Assembly: GCF_027474525.2 (NCBI RefSeq)
Contig: NZ_CP114882.2
Location: forward strand, 1,984,001-2,048,000
From: Flavobacterium lacustre
Lineage (GTDB): Bacteria > Bacteroidota > Bacteroidia > Flavobacteriales > Flavobacteriaceae
Direction: 5' to 3'
Length of the DNA stretch: 64,000 bases
The notes under the pieces were generated by a model. That model worked only from the letters and a program-made list of their open reading frames with translations, was not told the DNA's origin and ran no database searches. Every line of letters starts with the position of its first letter. Positions within the stretch are counted from its first letter, which is position 1. The position numbers were made by a program, and so were the translations under genes. Below are positions 15,649 through 25,124 of the stretch, in pieces.

Positions 15649-16944
15649 TTGGAACCAGAACCAAAAAAACTGCTCATTATAACCTATTATTGGCCACCAG
15701 CCGGAGGACCAGGCGTTCAGCGTTGGTTAAAATTTGTCAAATATTTACCTGATTTTGGTGTTCAGCCGATTGTATATATTCCGGAGAATCCAACGTATCC
15801 TATTGTTGACGAAAATTTGGTAAAAGAGATTTCGGAAAAAGCGATTATTCTTAAACAACCCATTTTTGAACCCTATCAATTGGCTTCCTTTTTTTCTAAA
15901 AATAAAACTAAAAAAATCAGTTCAGGAATTATTCCCAATCAAAAGAAGCAATCTTTTTTAGACAAACTGTTTCTTTGGATTCGAGGAAATTTGTTCATTC
16001 CTGATGCGCGTGTTTTTTGGGTAAAACCATCGGTAACTTATTTAGAAAAATACATTCGGGATAATGCTATTGATACTATTGTTACTTCGGGACCGCCACA
16101 TAGTTTACATCTTATTGGTTTAGGATTAAAAGAAAAATTAAATCTAAACTGGTTTGCTGATTTTCGGGATCCTTGGACTACGATTGGCTATCATAAATCC
16201 CTGCGTTTGTCAGAGTATGCGGCTAATAAACACAAAGCATTAGAACATAAAGTATTGAATACTGCGGATACGATTATTGTAACCAGCAAAACGACTAAAG
16301 CCGAATTTCAAGCGATTACTAATAAACCCATAGCGGTAATTACCAATGGGTATGACACCGAAAATGTCGAAAAACAAGTACTAGATTCTAAATTTACTTT
16401 GGCGCACATCGGCTCCTTTCTTTCGGAAAGAAATCCTCTTGTTTTATGGGAAAGTTTAGTCGAATTAATGAATGAAATTCCAGATTTTAAATCGCATTTG
16501 GAAATCAAATTAATAGGCGCCGTGAGTCAGGAAGTGTTAGAAACTATAACACAATTTGGATTACAACCATATTTGAATAATTTAGGTTATGTTTCGCATC
16601 CCGAAGCGATTGCACACCAAAGAAAATCCCAGGTTTTATTGCTTATCGAAATCAATTCAGTAGATACTAAAAGCATTATTCCGGGTAAATTATTTGAATA
16701 CATGGTCTCCGGAAGACCTATAATTGCTATTGGACCTAAAGATTCTGACTTTGCAGAAATTATAACAACTACCAATACGGGTGTATTCTTTGATTATTCT
16801 GAGAAAATGAAACTTAAAAGTGTAATTTTGGACTTTTATAATCAGTTTTTGGAAGGGAAATTACAGTCAAATGCAGTTGGGTTGCAAAAATATTCCAGAA
16901 AAAGTCTTACCAAAGAATTAGTACAATTGATTACCAAATCCTAA
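15649..16944 (+). CDS. GT4-family glycosyltransferase
   Basis: A 431-residue protein with a GT-B fold. The N-terminal Rossmann-like domain opens with ITYYWPPAGGPGVQRWLKF, the usual start of GT4 transferases acting on lipid-linked glycans. VTSGPPHSLHL and ADFRDPW follow. The C-terminal nucleotide-sugar domain contains GKLFEYMVSGRPIIAIG, with the catalytic/donor-binding E in place of the ExFGxxxxE motif. The start is TTG at 15649, since MEPEPKKLL precedes the first beta-strand directly. It lies between YfhO and a flippase, 24 bp from the latter. Confidence 0.88.
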   Translation: MEPEPKKLLIITYYWPPAGGPGVQRWLKFVKYLPDFGVQPIVYIPENPTYPIVDENLVKEISEKAIILKQPIFEPYQLASFFSKNKTKKISSGIIPNQKKQSFLDKLFLWIRGNLFIPDARVFWVKPSVTYLEKYIRDNAIDTIVTSGPPHSLHLIGLGLKEKLNLNWFADFRDPWTTIGYHKSLRLSEYAANKHKALEHKVLNTADTIIVTSKTTKAEFQAITNKPIAVITNGYDTENVEKQVLDSKFTLAHIGSFLSERNPLVLWESLVELMNEIPDFKSHLEIKLIGAVSQEVLETITQFGLQPYLNNLGYVSHPEAIAHQRKSQVLLLIEINSVDTKSIIPGKLFEYMVSGRPIIAIGPKDSDFAEIITTTNTGVFFDYSEKMKLKSVILDFYNQFLEGKLQSNAVGLQKYSRKSLTKELVQLITKS

Positions 16945-16967
16945 AACTAAAATTCTCAATCTAAAAA

Positions 16968-18434
16968 ATGGGCATAGTATTAAATCAGTCTTTAAAGAAT
17001 ACAATAATAACTTATTTTGGTTTTGGAATTGGGGCAATTAATACTATTTATTTGTATCCTGTTTTTTTAGGTGCAACTTATTATGCTTTAACGAATTATA
17101 TCGTTTCGTCGGCTAATGTAATCATGCCTTTATTTGCTATCGGAATGCAAAATACGTTGGTAAAATACTATTCACAATATGAAACCGAGGAGGATCGTTC
17201 CCGATTTTTGTCTTTTACAGTTCTATTTCCTTTGTTATTGTGTATTCCTTTGTGCTTAATCGGATTGTTTTTCTTTGATACGATTACCGTTTTCTTATCC
17301 AAAGAAAATCCGGTAGTCAAAGATTTTATTTGGCTTATTCCGTTTATCGGTTTGTGTATGGCATATTTCGAAATATTTTATGCTTGGGCACGCGTGCACA
17401 TGCATTCTGTTTTTGGTAATTTTATTAAAGAAGTTGGGCTGCGATTGCTTTGTCTTTTCGGATTAATCGGAGTGTATTATAAATGGATATCAGTAATTGA
17501 TTTTGTTTATTTGACGGCTGCTATTTATTTTTTGGCTTTTTTGATTACTATGGCTTATGCTTTTTATATCAAAAGGCCAACATTCCAATTTACGATTCCA
17601 CACAATGTAAAAAGTATAATGGAGTATTCCTTTTACATCATTTTATCAGGAAGTGTTGCTAACTTATTGTTAGACGGAGATAAAATGATTTTGAATCAAT
17701 ACATGAAAATTGAAAATATAGCTTATTATTCTGTAGCGACTTATATTGCATTAGTAATATCAGTTCCCAGTCGGGCGATGCATCAAATTGTCTATCCAAT
17801 TACAGCAAAATTAATGCATGAGAACAAACACGATTCCTTAAATGATTTGTATAAAAAGACTTCTATTAATCTTCAAATGGTAGGTGGTTTTGTAATGTTG
17901 TGTATTTTTGTAAATATTGACCAGTTGTATGAATTGGTTCCAAAAGAATATAGTGGAGGAATTATGGTTGTTTTTATGATTGGACTTTCTAAATACTTTG
18001 ATTTGATACTTGGTAATAATAATGCCATAATTTTTAATTCAAAATACTATAGAATGGTATTGTTCTTGGGATTATTGTTAGTCTTTTTAACAGTGGCATT
18101 GAACATGCTTTTTATTCCGAGTTACGGTATTATAGGGTCGGCATTTGCTACTTTACTTTCGATAACTATTTACAGTTTGGCTAAATTACTTTTTGTGGTC
18201 AAACGAATGCATCTGTATCCATTTACCAACCAGACATTATACTCAATGGGAATTACTTTTGGGCTGTTTTTATTGTTTTATTTCTGGCAGTTTCCTTTTC
18301 ATCCCATAATTGCTATTGGATTAAAATCGGTTTTGGTGACCATTCTCTACGTTTATATCAACTACAAGTTTGTTATTTCTGTCGAAATAAATGAAGCTTT
18401 AGATCAGGTGTATAAAAAAATTAGACGTCAATAA
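16968..18434 (+). CDS. Polysaccharide flippase (Wzx/MVF-like)
   Basis: A 488-residue, roughly 12-14-TM protein of the polysaccharide transport / MOP superfamily. It begins LNQSLKNTIITYFGFGIGAIN, the usual N-terminal amphipathic and TM1 pattern of oligosaccharide flippases, and has a charged loop with DGDKMILNQYM near mid-protein. It would translocate lipid-linked glycan across the inner membrane. It is the third gene of the DUF4834-YfhO-GT4-flippase run and ends the operon before a 369-bp gap. Confidence 0.88.
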   Translation: MGIVLNQSLKNTIITYFGFGIGAINTIYLYPVFLGATYYALTNYIVSSANVIMPLFAIGMQNTLVKYYSQYETEEDRSRFLSFTVLFPLLLCIPLCLIGLFFFDTITVFLSKENPVVKDFIWLIPFIGLCMAYFEIFYAWARVHMHSVFGNFIKEVGLRLLCLFGLIGVYYKWISVIDFVYLTAAIYFLAFLITMAYAFYIKRPTFQFTIPHNVKSIMEYSFYIILSGSVANLLLDGDKMILNQYMKIENIAYYSVATYIALVISVPSRAMHQIVYPITAKLMHENKHDSLNDLYKKTSINLQMVGGFVMLCIFVNIDQLYELVPKEYSGGIMVVFMIGLSKYFDLILGNNNAIIFNSKYYRMVLFLGLLLVFLTVALNMLFIPSYGIIGSAFATLLSITIYSLAKLLFVVKRMHLYPFTNQTLYSMGITFGLFLLFYFWQFPFHPIIAIGLKSVLVTILYVYINYKFVISVEINEALDQVYKKIRRQ

Positions 18435-18803
18435 AAGAGGTGCAATTAGTTAAATGGTATGTTTTTTTTGTAATTGCATAAAATAATCCTTCAAAATCGC
18501 TTTCGGTATTATTGTCAAGTTCCGTTTATTTAAGTTAAAAATAAAGAATAATTAATTTTTTGACAGGCTATTTTATTTAATATTTAAATCTTCATTTCTT
18601 ATCCTTTTTTTTAAATTCAATTGTCTTCAAACTTCAATATTTTAAGTAATTTTAAAAAAAAATACTAGAATTGCCCACAAATTTCAGGTTGAAAAAATCA
18701 CTAAAAGTGGGTATGGTATAAAATTTTGTTTTTTTATATTTTTGTAAATATTTTTTAAGCAATTACAATAAAACCGTGTCTAACGCCCCTAAAGACAAAT
18801 GTT
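18435..18803. other. 369-bp intergenic region with inverted repeats
   Basis: No gene is seen. Immediately after the flippase stop, TGCAATTA (18441-18448) and TAATTGCA (18471-18478) form a perfect 8-bp inverted repeat around a T-rich loop, possibly a weak terminator. Further on CCCAC (about 18674) and GTGGG (about 18709) are complementary across ~30 nt. A TATTTTTG -7 box (18737-18744) sits ~60 bp before the small membrane protein and may be its promoter. Confidence 0.5.
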
Positions 18804-19091
18804 ATGAAAACGAACCTAATATTACAAGAAGAGAATTTTAAAAATTCTATCGCTACAAAAATCAAGAATGGATTCACATTAGTAGAAAAGAATGACAAAT
18901 TACCTTTCGCTATTTTAACAAAAGAAGAAAAACGTGTAGATCACGGTGTTAATTTTTTAATTTTTTGTATCACTCTTGGAGTTTGGTCTGTTGCCTGGAT
19001 CTATTTAAGTTATATTTCCAGAGCCAAAAAAATACTAGTAGCTTTGGATGAAGATGGAAATGTTTTTCAAGAAAACTGCTATATTGGATAA
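18804..19091 (+). CDS. Small single-pass membrane protein, unknown
   Basis: A 95-residue protein with a soluble charged N-terminus (residues 1-48, rich in Lys/Glu), one hydrophobic segment at ~50-72 (NFLIFCITLGVWSVAWIYLSY) and a short C-terminus ending ENCYIG. No known domain is recognised. The frame is supported by a clear ATG, a -7 box upstream and codon usage like its neighbours. The gene ends one base from the convergent uvrA stop. Confidence 0.7.
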   Translation: MKTNLILQEENFKNSIATKIKNGFTLVEKNDKLPFAILTKEEKRVDHGVNFLIFCITLGVWSVAWIYLSYISRAKKILVALDEDGNVFQENCYIG

Positions 19092-19092
19092 A

Positions 19093-21879
19093 TTATAGCA
19101 GTTTTTCATTTAGATATTTTCCTGTAACCGATTCTTTTATTTTTACAATTTGTTCAGGAGTTCCTACGGCCAATAATTTACCACCATTTTCTCCGCCTTC
19201 AGGACCTAAATCAATAATCCAATCCGCACATTTTATAAGATCAAGATTATGTTCTATAACTAATATAGAATGTCCTTTTTCTATCAAAGCATCAAAAGAA
19301 GCTAATAGTTTCTTAATGTCGTGAAAATGTAATCCTGTTGTAGGTTCGTCAAATACAAAAAGTGCTTTGTCTTTTGTGGTGCCTTTTACTAAGAATGAAG
19401 CTAATTTAATACGTTGCGCCTCACCTCCGGAAAGTGTTGATGAAGATTGTCCTAATTGTACATAACCCAATCCTACATCTTGTAACGGCTGTAATTTCTG
19501 GGTAATCTTGTTCTGTTTGGTATCTTTAAAAAATTGTATCGAATCATCGATAGTCATGGTCAGAATGTCATGGATATTTTTTCCTTCAAAGTTTATCTCA
19601 AGGACTTCTTTCTTAAAACGTTTTCCATTACAGGTTTCGCACGGCAATTGAACATCAGCCATGAAAACCATTTCTACATTTATAGCGCCTTCTCCTTTAC
19701 AGGTTTCGCATCGGCCGCCATCAACATTAAATGAAAAATGTTTGGCTTGGTAGCCTCTTATTTTTGATAATTTTTCTTTGGCATACAATTCTCGTATATC
19801 GTCATATGCTTTAATGTATGTTACCGGATTAGAGCGGGAACTTCGGCCAATTGGATTTTGATCAACGTATTCAATATGTTTTATTTGCGAAAAAGAACCG
19901 GTCATTTCTGTAAATTGTCCTGCTTTCTCCCCGGCATTTTCGAGTTTTTTCTGCATGGCAGGAAACAAGATTTTCTTAACTAATGTGCTTTTACCACTTC
20001 CGGAAACTCCAGTAATTACGGTTAAAACATCTAATGGGAAAGTAACATCTATATTTTGCAGATTATTTTCCCGAGCACCTTTTATTTCAATAAAATTCTT
20101 GAAAGGTCTGCGTTTTTTTGGAACCGAAATTTCTAAAGCGCCATTCAAATATTGCGCAGTTAGCGAAGTAGATTTTAGAATTTCGTCAAATGTGCCTTGA
20201 GCTACTAAATTTCCGCCTAAAGTTCCTGCTTCTGGACCAATATCGATAATCATATCGGCTGCTTTCATGATGTCTTCGTCATGTTCAACAACAATAACGG
20301 TATTGCCTAAATCACGTAGCGAAAGCAATACTTTTATCAACCGTTCGGTGTCTTTTGGGTGTAAACCAATACTTGGTTCATCCAGAATGTACATCGAGCC
20401 AACTAAACTGCTTCCCAGAGAAGTTGCTAAATTGATTCGCTGTGATTCTCCACCGGAAAGTGTTGAAGAATTTCGGTTTAAAGTCAGATAATCTAAGCCA
20501 ACTTCGGTCAAAAAGGACAAACGGTTGTTGATTTCTACCAACAATCGTTTGGCTATTTGTTTTTCGTAAACATCTAAATCAATATTTTCGAAAAAGCTAA
20601 CTAAATGTTTTATTGGCAAATCGACTAAATCAGAAACTGTTTTCGAATTGATTTTCACGTAGGAAGCTTCAATTCTAAGGCGTTTGCCTTTACACGAATA
20701 ACATTTAGTTTTACCGCGGTAACGGGAAAGCATTACTCGATTTTGTATTTTATAATTCTTTTCTTCCAGTTCTTTGAAAAAATCATTTAAACCTTGAAAA
20801 TATTCATTTCCGGTCCAAATTAATTCTTTTTGTTTTTCGGATAATTGAAAATAAGGTTTGTGAATAGGGAAATCAAATTTATAGGCGTTATTTACCAATT
20901 CGTCTCGGAACCAGCTCATACTGTCACCTCGCCAAGGAAAAATAGCGTTTTCAAAGATGGATAAAGTGGTATTGGGAACCACTAATTCGGCATCAATTCC
21001 TATTATATTTCCGTAACCTTCGCAAACCGGACACGCGCCATATGGATTATTAAAACTGAATAAATGTACGTTTGGTTCTAAAAAGGTAATACCGTCTAAT
21101 TCGAAATTATTAGAATACGAATATTTTTTGTTGGAGTTTAATTCTTTCAGGTAACAGATTCCTTTTCCTTCAAAAAAAGCAGTTTGAACCGCATCAGCAA
21201 GGCGATTGTAAAATTCTTCTTCGTCTTTAACGACAATTCGGTCAATAATAAGGAATAGTTCTTTATTGGCCAATGAAGCCGGTAAATCGTCTAAGCGAAC
21301 CATTTCATTATCAACCAAAATTCTTGCAAAACCTTGTTGAAGCAACACTTTTAATTTGTCTTCAAGTTTTCGACCTTCTTCTAAATTAATAGGAGCCAAA
21401 AGCAGCCATTTGCTGTCAATTTCAAAGCTTTTTACATCAGAAACCACATCGGTAACGGTGTTTTTTTTAACTTCTTGTCCTGAAATTGGCGAAAAAGTTC
21501 TTCCGATTCTGGCAAATAATAACTTTAAATAATCATAAATCTCTGTTGAAGTTCCAACTGTTGAGCGCGCATTTGTAGTATTTACTTTTTGTTCAATGGC
21601 GATTGCAGGAGCAATACCTTTGATGTACTCTACTTTTGGTTTATCCAATCTTCCAAGAAATTGTCGGGCATAGGATGACAAGCTTTCTACATAACGGCGT
21701 TGTCCTTCGGCATATAAAGTATCGAATGCTAAACTTGATTTACCCGAACCCGAAAGTCCTGTAATAACCACTAGTTTATTTCGAGGAATCGCTACATCTA
21801 CATTTTTTAAATTATGTACCTGAGCGCCTTTGATAATAATGTTTTTCTTTGGATCTAATTTGGAAAATTCAACTTGCAT
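19093..21879 (-). CDS. uvrA: Excinuclease ABC subunit A
   Basis: The DNA-damage sensor ATPase of nucleotide excision repair, 928 residues from the ATG at 21879. It has two ABC modules: Walker [14 protein letters not shown] near the N-terminus and [13 protein letters not shown] in the second half; signatures [12 protein letters not shown] and [12 protein letters not shown]; Walker B segments [11 protein letters not shown] and [11 protein letters not shown]. Zinc-binding cysteine sets include [16 protein letters not shown] and [17 protein letters not shown] longer frame opens with TTG at 21900 but is rejected: a -7 box overlaps that codon. It is convergent with the small membrane gene with no room for a terminator. 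Confidence 0.96.
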   Translation of the reverse strand: MQVEFSKLDPKKNIIIKGAQVHNLKNVDVAIPRNKLVVITGLSGSGKSSLAFDTLYAEGQRRYVESLSSYARQFLGRLDKPKVEYIKGIAPAIAIEQKVNTTNARSTVGTSTEIYDYLKLLFARIGRTFSPISGQEVKKNTVTDVVSDVKSFEIDSKWLLLAPINLEEGRKLEDKLKVLLQQGFARILVDNEMVRLDDLPASLANKELFLIIDRIVVKDEEEFYNRLADAVQTAFFEGKGICYLKELNSNKKYSYSNNFELDGITFLEPNVHLFSFNNPYGACPVCEGYGNIIGIDAELVVPNTTLSIFENAIFPWRGDSMSWFRDELVNNAYKFDFPIHKPYFQLSEKQKELIWTGNEYFQGLNDFFKELEEKNYKIQNRVMLSRYRGKTKCYSCKGKRLRIEASYVKINSKTVSDLVDLPIKHLVSFFENIDLDVYEKQIAKRLLVEINNRLSFLTEVGLDYLTLNRNSSTLSGGESQRINLATSLGSSLVGSMYILDEPSIGLHPKDTERLIKVLLSLRDLGNTVIVVEHDEDIMKAADMIIDIGPEAGTLGGNLVAQGTFDEILKSTSLTAQYLNGALEISVPKKRRPFKNFIEIKGARENNLQNIDVTFPLDVLTVITGVSGSGKSTLVKKILFPAMQKKLENAGEKAGQFTEMTGSFSQIKHIEYVDQNPIGRSSRSNPVTYIKAYDDIRELYAKEKLSKIRGYQAKHFSFNVDGGRCETCKGEGAINVEMVFMADVQLPCETCNGKRFKKEVLEINFEGKNIHDILTMTIDDSIQFFKDTKQNKITQKLQPLQDVGLGYVQLGQSSSTLSGGEAQRIKLASFLVKGTTKDKALFVFDEPTTGLHFHDIKKLLASFDALIEKGHSILVIEHNLDLIKCADWIIDLGPEGGENGGKLLAVGTPEQIVKIKESVTGKYLNEKLL

Positions 21880-21897
21880 AAAAAGGATTGATTTATG

Positions 21898-21905
21898 CAA
21901 AAGTA
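21898..21905 (-). promoter_or_regulatory. Putative -7 box of uvrA
   Basis: The reverse complement reads TACTTTTG; transcription would start about 15 nt before the ATG at 21879. It sets the uvrA start and excludes the upstream TTG. The 181 bp from 21906 to 22086 contain no gene. Confidence 0.5.
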
Positions 21906-22086
21906 ATCATTTTTAAGGAGGAATATGGAGGTGAACAAGTCACAAATTTTTGAGGATAAAAGCATTTTTGATAGAATAAGAAGTAATAAATAACTATTTT
22001 TAGATTGTATAGTTAAAATATATTTTTTCCTTAAAAAAAATCCGTTTTTAATTTTAGTTTTACAATAAATTAATACCAATTTATAA

Positions 22087-24888
22087 ATGAAAAACAATTT
22101 CTATATTCTACTGTTATTGATGTATTCTTCTGTTTTTTCTCAAGAATTACCTCCAATTGTAAAATATGCATCAACAACATATGCAGCAGGAAATCAAAAT
22201 TGGATGATTTCTCAGGATCAAAATCATTATGTTTTTTTTGCTAATAATGAAGGTTTACTGGAGTTTAACGGTTCAAATTGGGAGCTTTATCCTTCGCCTA
22301 ATGAAACCATTATTCGTTCTGTAAAAGTAATTGGAAACAGGATTTATACCGGTTGTTATATGGAATTTGGTTTCTGGACCAGACAAACGAACGGTAAACT
22401 AAAATATACTTCACTCAGCAAAACCATTAAGAATAAAATTCTCGATGATGAACAATTTTGGAATGTCTTAAAATATGACCAATTTGTAATTTTTCAATCG
22501 TTGAATAGAATTTACATTTACGATACTAAAACAAAACATTTTAGAATAATTGCGCCCAGTAATAACATTATAAAGTCATTCAGGACTAATAATTCTATTT
22601 ATTTTCAAACCATAAATGAAGGTCTTTATGAAATTGAAAGTGGCCGAGGCACCTTGATTTCTAATCATCCGATATTGAAAACGAACCGGATTGTGAATGT
22701 TTTTTCTATTGATGAAGGCCTTTTGATTCAAACGCAGCTAAATGGTTTTTATAAATTAATAGCTGGGAATTTGACTTCGTTTTCTACCGAAGCAGATTTG
22801 GATTTGACGGCCACAAGTGTGTATAGCAGTCAACAACTTTCGGATGGAAGTTTAGCGATAGGAACGGTTTCGAATGGTATTTTTATTTTGACCAAAGAAG
22901 GCAAAATGATGTACCATATTTCTCAAAATAAAGGATTGAGTAATAATACCGCTTTGTCGCTGTTTGAAGATGTGGATAAAAATCTTTGGGTTGGTTTAGA
23001 TAATGGTATAAACTGTATCAATCTTCAGTCGCCTATTAAGAATTTTGTTGATGATACAGGCATTTTAGGAACGGTTTACACCTCAAAGTTGTTCAAAGGG
23101 AAGTTGTATATTGGTACAAATCAAGGGTTGTTTTATAAAAATTACCAGAGCAATGAATCGTTTAAATTCATTAGCGGGACAAAAGGTCAAGTTTGGTCTT
23201 TATTTGAATTTGACGGCACTCTTTTTTGTGGTCATGATTCGGGAACTTTTATTATTGAAGATGCCAGTGCCAAGAATATTTTTCCAATGTCCGGAACATG
23301 GAAATTTGAGACCGTTCCACATCGCAATGATCTTTTGCTTCAAGGCAATTATTATGGGATATCAGTTTTGGTAAAAATAAATAACCAGTGGGTTTTTAGA
23401 AATAAAATCTCAGGTTTTGATTATTCGTCCCGATATTTTGAAATTACAAACGCACTTGAAGTATATGTAAGTCATGAATATAAAGGGGTTTTCCGGTTGC
23501 AACTGGATGCTAAATTGCTTAAAACTAAACCGTTTTATACGTATCAATCGCCTACAAAAGGGAAAAATGCAAGTTTGACTAAATTCAACAACACGATTTA
23601 TTACGCTTATAAAGAAGGTATTTTTAGTTTGAATACTAAAACAAAGCAATTTGAAAAAGACAAACTCTTGAGTTCTGTTTTTGAAAAGGATGAATATACT
23701 TCCGGAAAATTGATTGTAGATAATTCAAATAAAATATGGTTGTTTTCAAAAAATTATATTCATTATTTCTCCTTAAGTAAATTGAGCAATCAGTTAAAAC
23801 AGAATGTGATTCCTATTCCGGCTTCGTTGACTAACTCTATGCTGGGTTTTGAGAATGTTACTCAAATCTCAAATTTTGATTATCTGATAGGGACAACAGA
23901 CGGTTATTATATATTGAATATTAATGATTTGAGTTTTAAAAATTATAATGTTTATATTTCAAATGTTTCCATAAATAGACTGAATGAAAGTTTTATAAAT
24001 TCGTCTATTCAAGGAGAAGGGAAATTTAGTCATGACGAAAATAATATCACATTCAATTATACGGTTCCTGAATTCAATAAATACATCAATGCGGAATACC
24101 AATATTCATTAGAAGGACTTCAAGACGAATGGAGCGAATGGAGTGCTAAACCAACTGTTAGTTTCAAGAATTTGTCACCAGGAGATTATGTCTTTAAAGT
24201 ACGTGCAAAATTTGCTAATTCTTCATTAGATAATACTGCGGTTTATTCCTTTACTATTCTAAAGCCATGGTACAGCACTAATTTAGCACTTTTTCTTTAT
24301 TTAGTTTTAGTACTTATTTTGGCGCGATTCATCCATAAAACATATAAAGAATATTACCAAAAACAAAAAGAGAAATTGATTGAAGAAAATAATCTTTTGT
24401 TAGAAATTAAAGAATTAGAAAACGAACAGGAATTAATGCGAATACAAAACAGACAGCTCCATCAAGATGTTGATACAATGAACAGGGAATTGGCGGTTTC
24501 AACCATGAGTTTGAACAGTAAAAATGAATTACTTGCTTTTATCAAAGAAGATCTTAAAAAGACTTCGGAAGATGGTAATAAAAGCATTAAGTCTGTTATT
24601 ACAACAATCAATAAAAATATAACCGAGGAAGATTCTTGGAATGTATTCAAAGAAGCCTTTGATAATGCTGATAAAGATTTTTTGAAAAAGATTAAATTGG
24701 CGCATCCCTCTTTAACTCCGAATGATTTGAGACTTTGTGCTTACCTCAGATTAAACCTTTCGTCTAAAGAAGTGGCACCTTTACTCAATATATCTGTACG
24801 AAGCGTTGAAATAAAAAGATATCGTTTGCGTAAAAAAATCAACTTAACACACGAACAAGGATTAGTTGAGTATATCATGGCTGTATAG
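22087..24888 (+). CDS. Propeller-Y_Y_Y sensor with LuxR-type HTH, regulator of the glucan locus
   Basis: A 933-residue one-component regulator. A signal peptide covers residues 1-18. A periplasmic sensor of two-component-regulator propeller repeats (for example LWVGLDNGINCIN, KLYIGTNQGLFYK) spans ~25-620, a triple-tyrosine domain ~640-710 (YQYSLEGLQDEWSEW) and one TM helix ~722-742. A cytoplasmic coiled coil of ~75 residues and a C-terminal HTH follow (~868-930; LSSKEVAPLLNISVRSVEIKRYRLRKK). Unlike hybrid two-component systems of Bacteroides it has no histidine kinase: the DNA-binding domain is tethered at the membrane. Its position directly before susC suggests it senses the oligosaccharide and controls the locus. 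Confidence 0.9.
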   Translation: MKNNFYILLLLMYSSVFSQELPPIVKYASTTYAAGNQNWMISQDQNHYVFFANNEGLLEFNGSNWELYPSPNETIIRSVKVIGNRIYTGCYMEFGFWTRQTNGKLKYTSLSKTIKNKILDDEQFWNVLKYDQFVIFQSLNRIYIYDTKTKHFRIIAPSNNIIKSFRTNNSIYFQTINEGLYEIESGRGTLISNHPILKTNRIVNVFSIDEGLLIQTQLNGFYKLIAGNLTSFSTEADLDLTATSVYSSQQLSDGSLAIGTVSNGIFILTKEGKMMYHISQNKGLSNNTALSLFEDVDKNLWVGLDNGINCINLQSPIKNFVDDTGILGTVYTSKLFKGKLYIGTNQGLFYKNYQSNESFKFISGTKGQVWSLFEFDGTLFCGHDSGTFIIEDASAKNIFPMSGTWKFETVPHRNDLLLQGNYYGISVLVKINNQWVFRNKISGFDYSSRYFEITNALEVYVSHEYKGVFRLQLDAKLLKTKPFYTYQSPTKGKNASLTKFNNTIYYAYKEGIFSLNTKTKQFEKDKLLSSVFEKDEYTSGKLIVDNSNKIWLFSKNYIHYFSLSKLSNQLKQNVIPIPASLTNSMLGFENVTQISNFDYLIGTTDGYYILNINDLSFKNYNVYISNVSINRLNESFINSSIQGEGKFSHDENNITFNYTVPEFNKYINAEYQYSLEGLQDEWSEWSAKPTVSFKNLSPGDYVFKVRAKFANSSLDNTAVYSFTILKPWYSTNLALFLYLVLVLILARFIHKTYKEYYQKQKEKLIEENNLLLEIKELENEQELMRIQNRQLHQDVDTMNRELAVSTMSLNSKNELLAFIKEDLKKTSEDGNKSIKSVITTINKNITEEDSWNVFKEAFDNADKDFLKKIKLAHPSLTPNDLRLCAYLRLNLSSKEVAPLLNISVRSVEIKRYRLRKKINLTHEQGLVEYIMAV

Positions 24889-24923
24889 TCACACTATATT
24901 TTGTAATTAATAACTATACATTA

Positions 24924-24957
24924 CCACAACAATACCGTTATTGTTGTGGTTTTTTTG
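24924..24957. terminator. Terminator after the LuxR-type regulator
   Basis: CCACAACAATA (24924-24934) and TATTGTTGTGG (24939-24949) form a perfect 11-bp hairpin followed by seven or more Ts. It separates the regulator transcript from the susC operon. Confidence 0.92.
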
Positions 24958-24976
24958 AATTTGAAAAAAAACAACA

Positions 24977-24996
24977 TTCTTAAATTCTTCTTAAAT
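24977..24996 (+). promoter_or_regulatory. 11-bp-spaced direct repeat upstream of susC
   Basis: TTCTTAAAT occurs at 24977-24985 and again at 24988-24996, one helical turn apart, ~140 bp before the susC ATG. It is a candidate operator for the adjacent regulator. A poor -7-like TATGTTTT follows at about 25047. In AT-rich DNA a short repeat can be chance. Confidence 0.3.
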
Positions 24997-25124
24997 TTCA
25001 GTCAGTTTTAAACTATAAAAAAATAAACCTCACTTTTTTTGTATTGTATGTTTTTTGTTGTGGTTCTTTTTAAGAAAATATTAGTTCTTCCATCTAATTT
25101 TATCATTCACAAAAAACATAAATT

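Noticed and set aside
21855..22097. 80-codon minus-strand frame upstream of uvrA
   Set aside because: It overlaps both uvrA and the divergent regulator start and has AT-rich low-complexity content.
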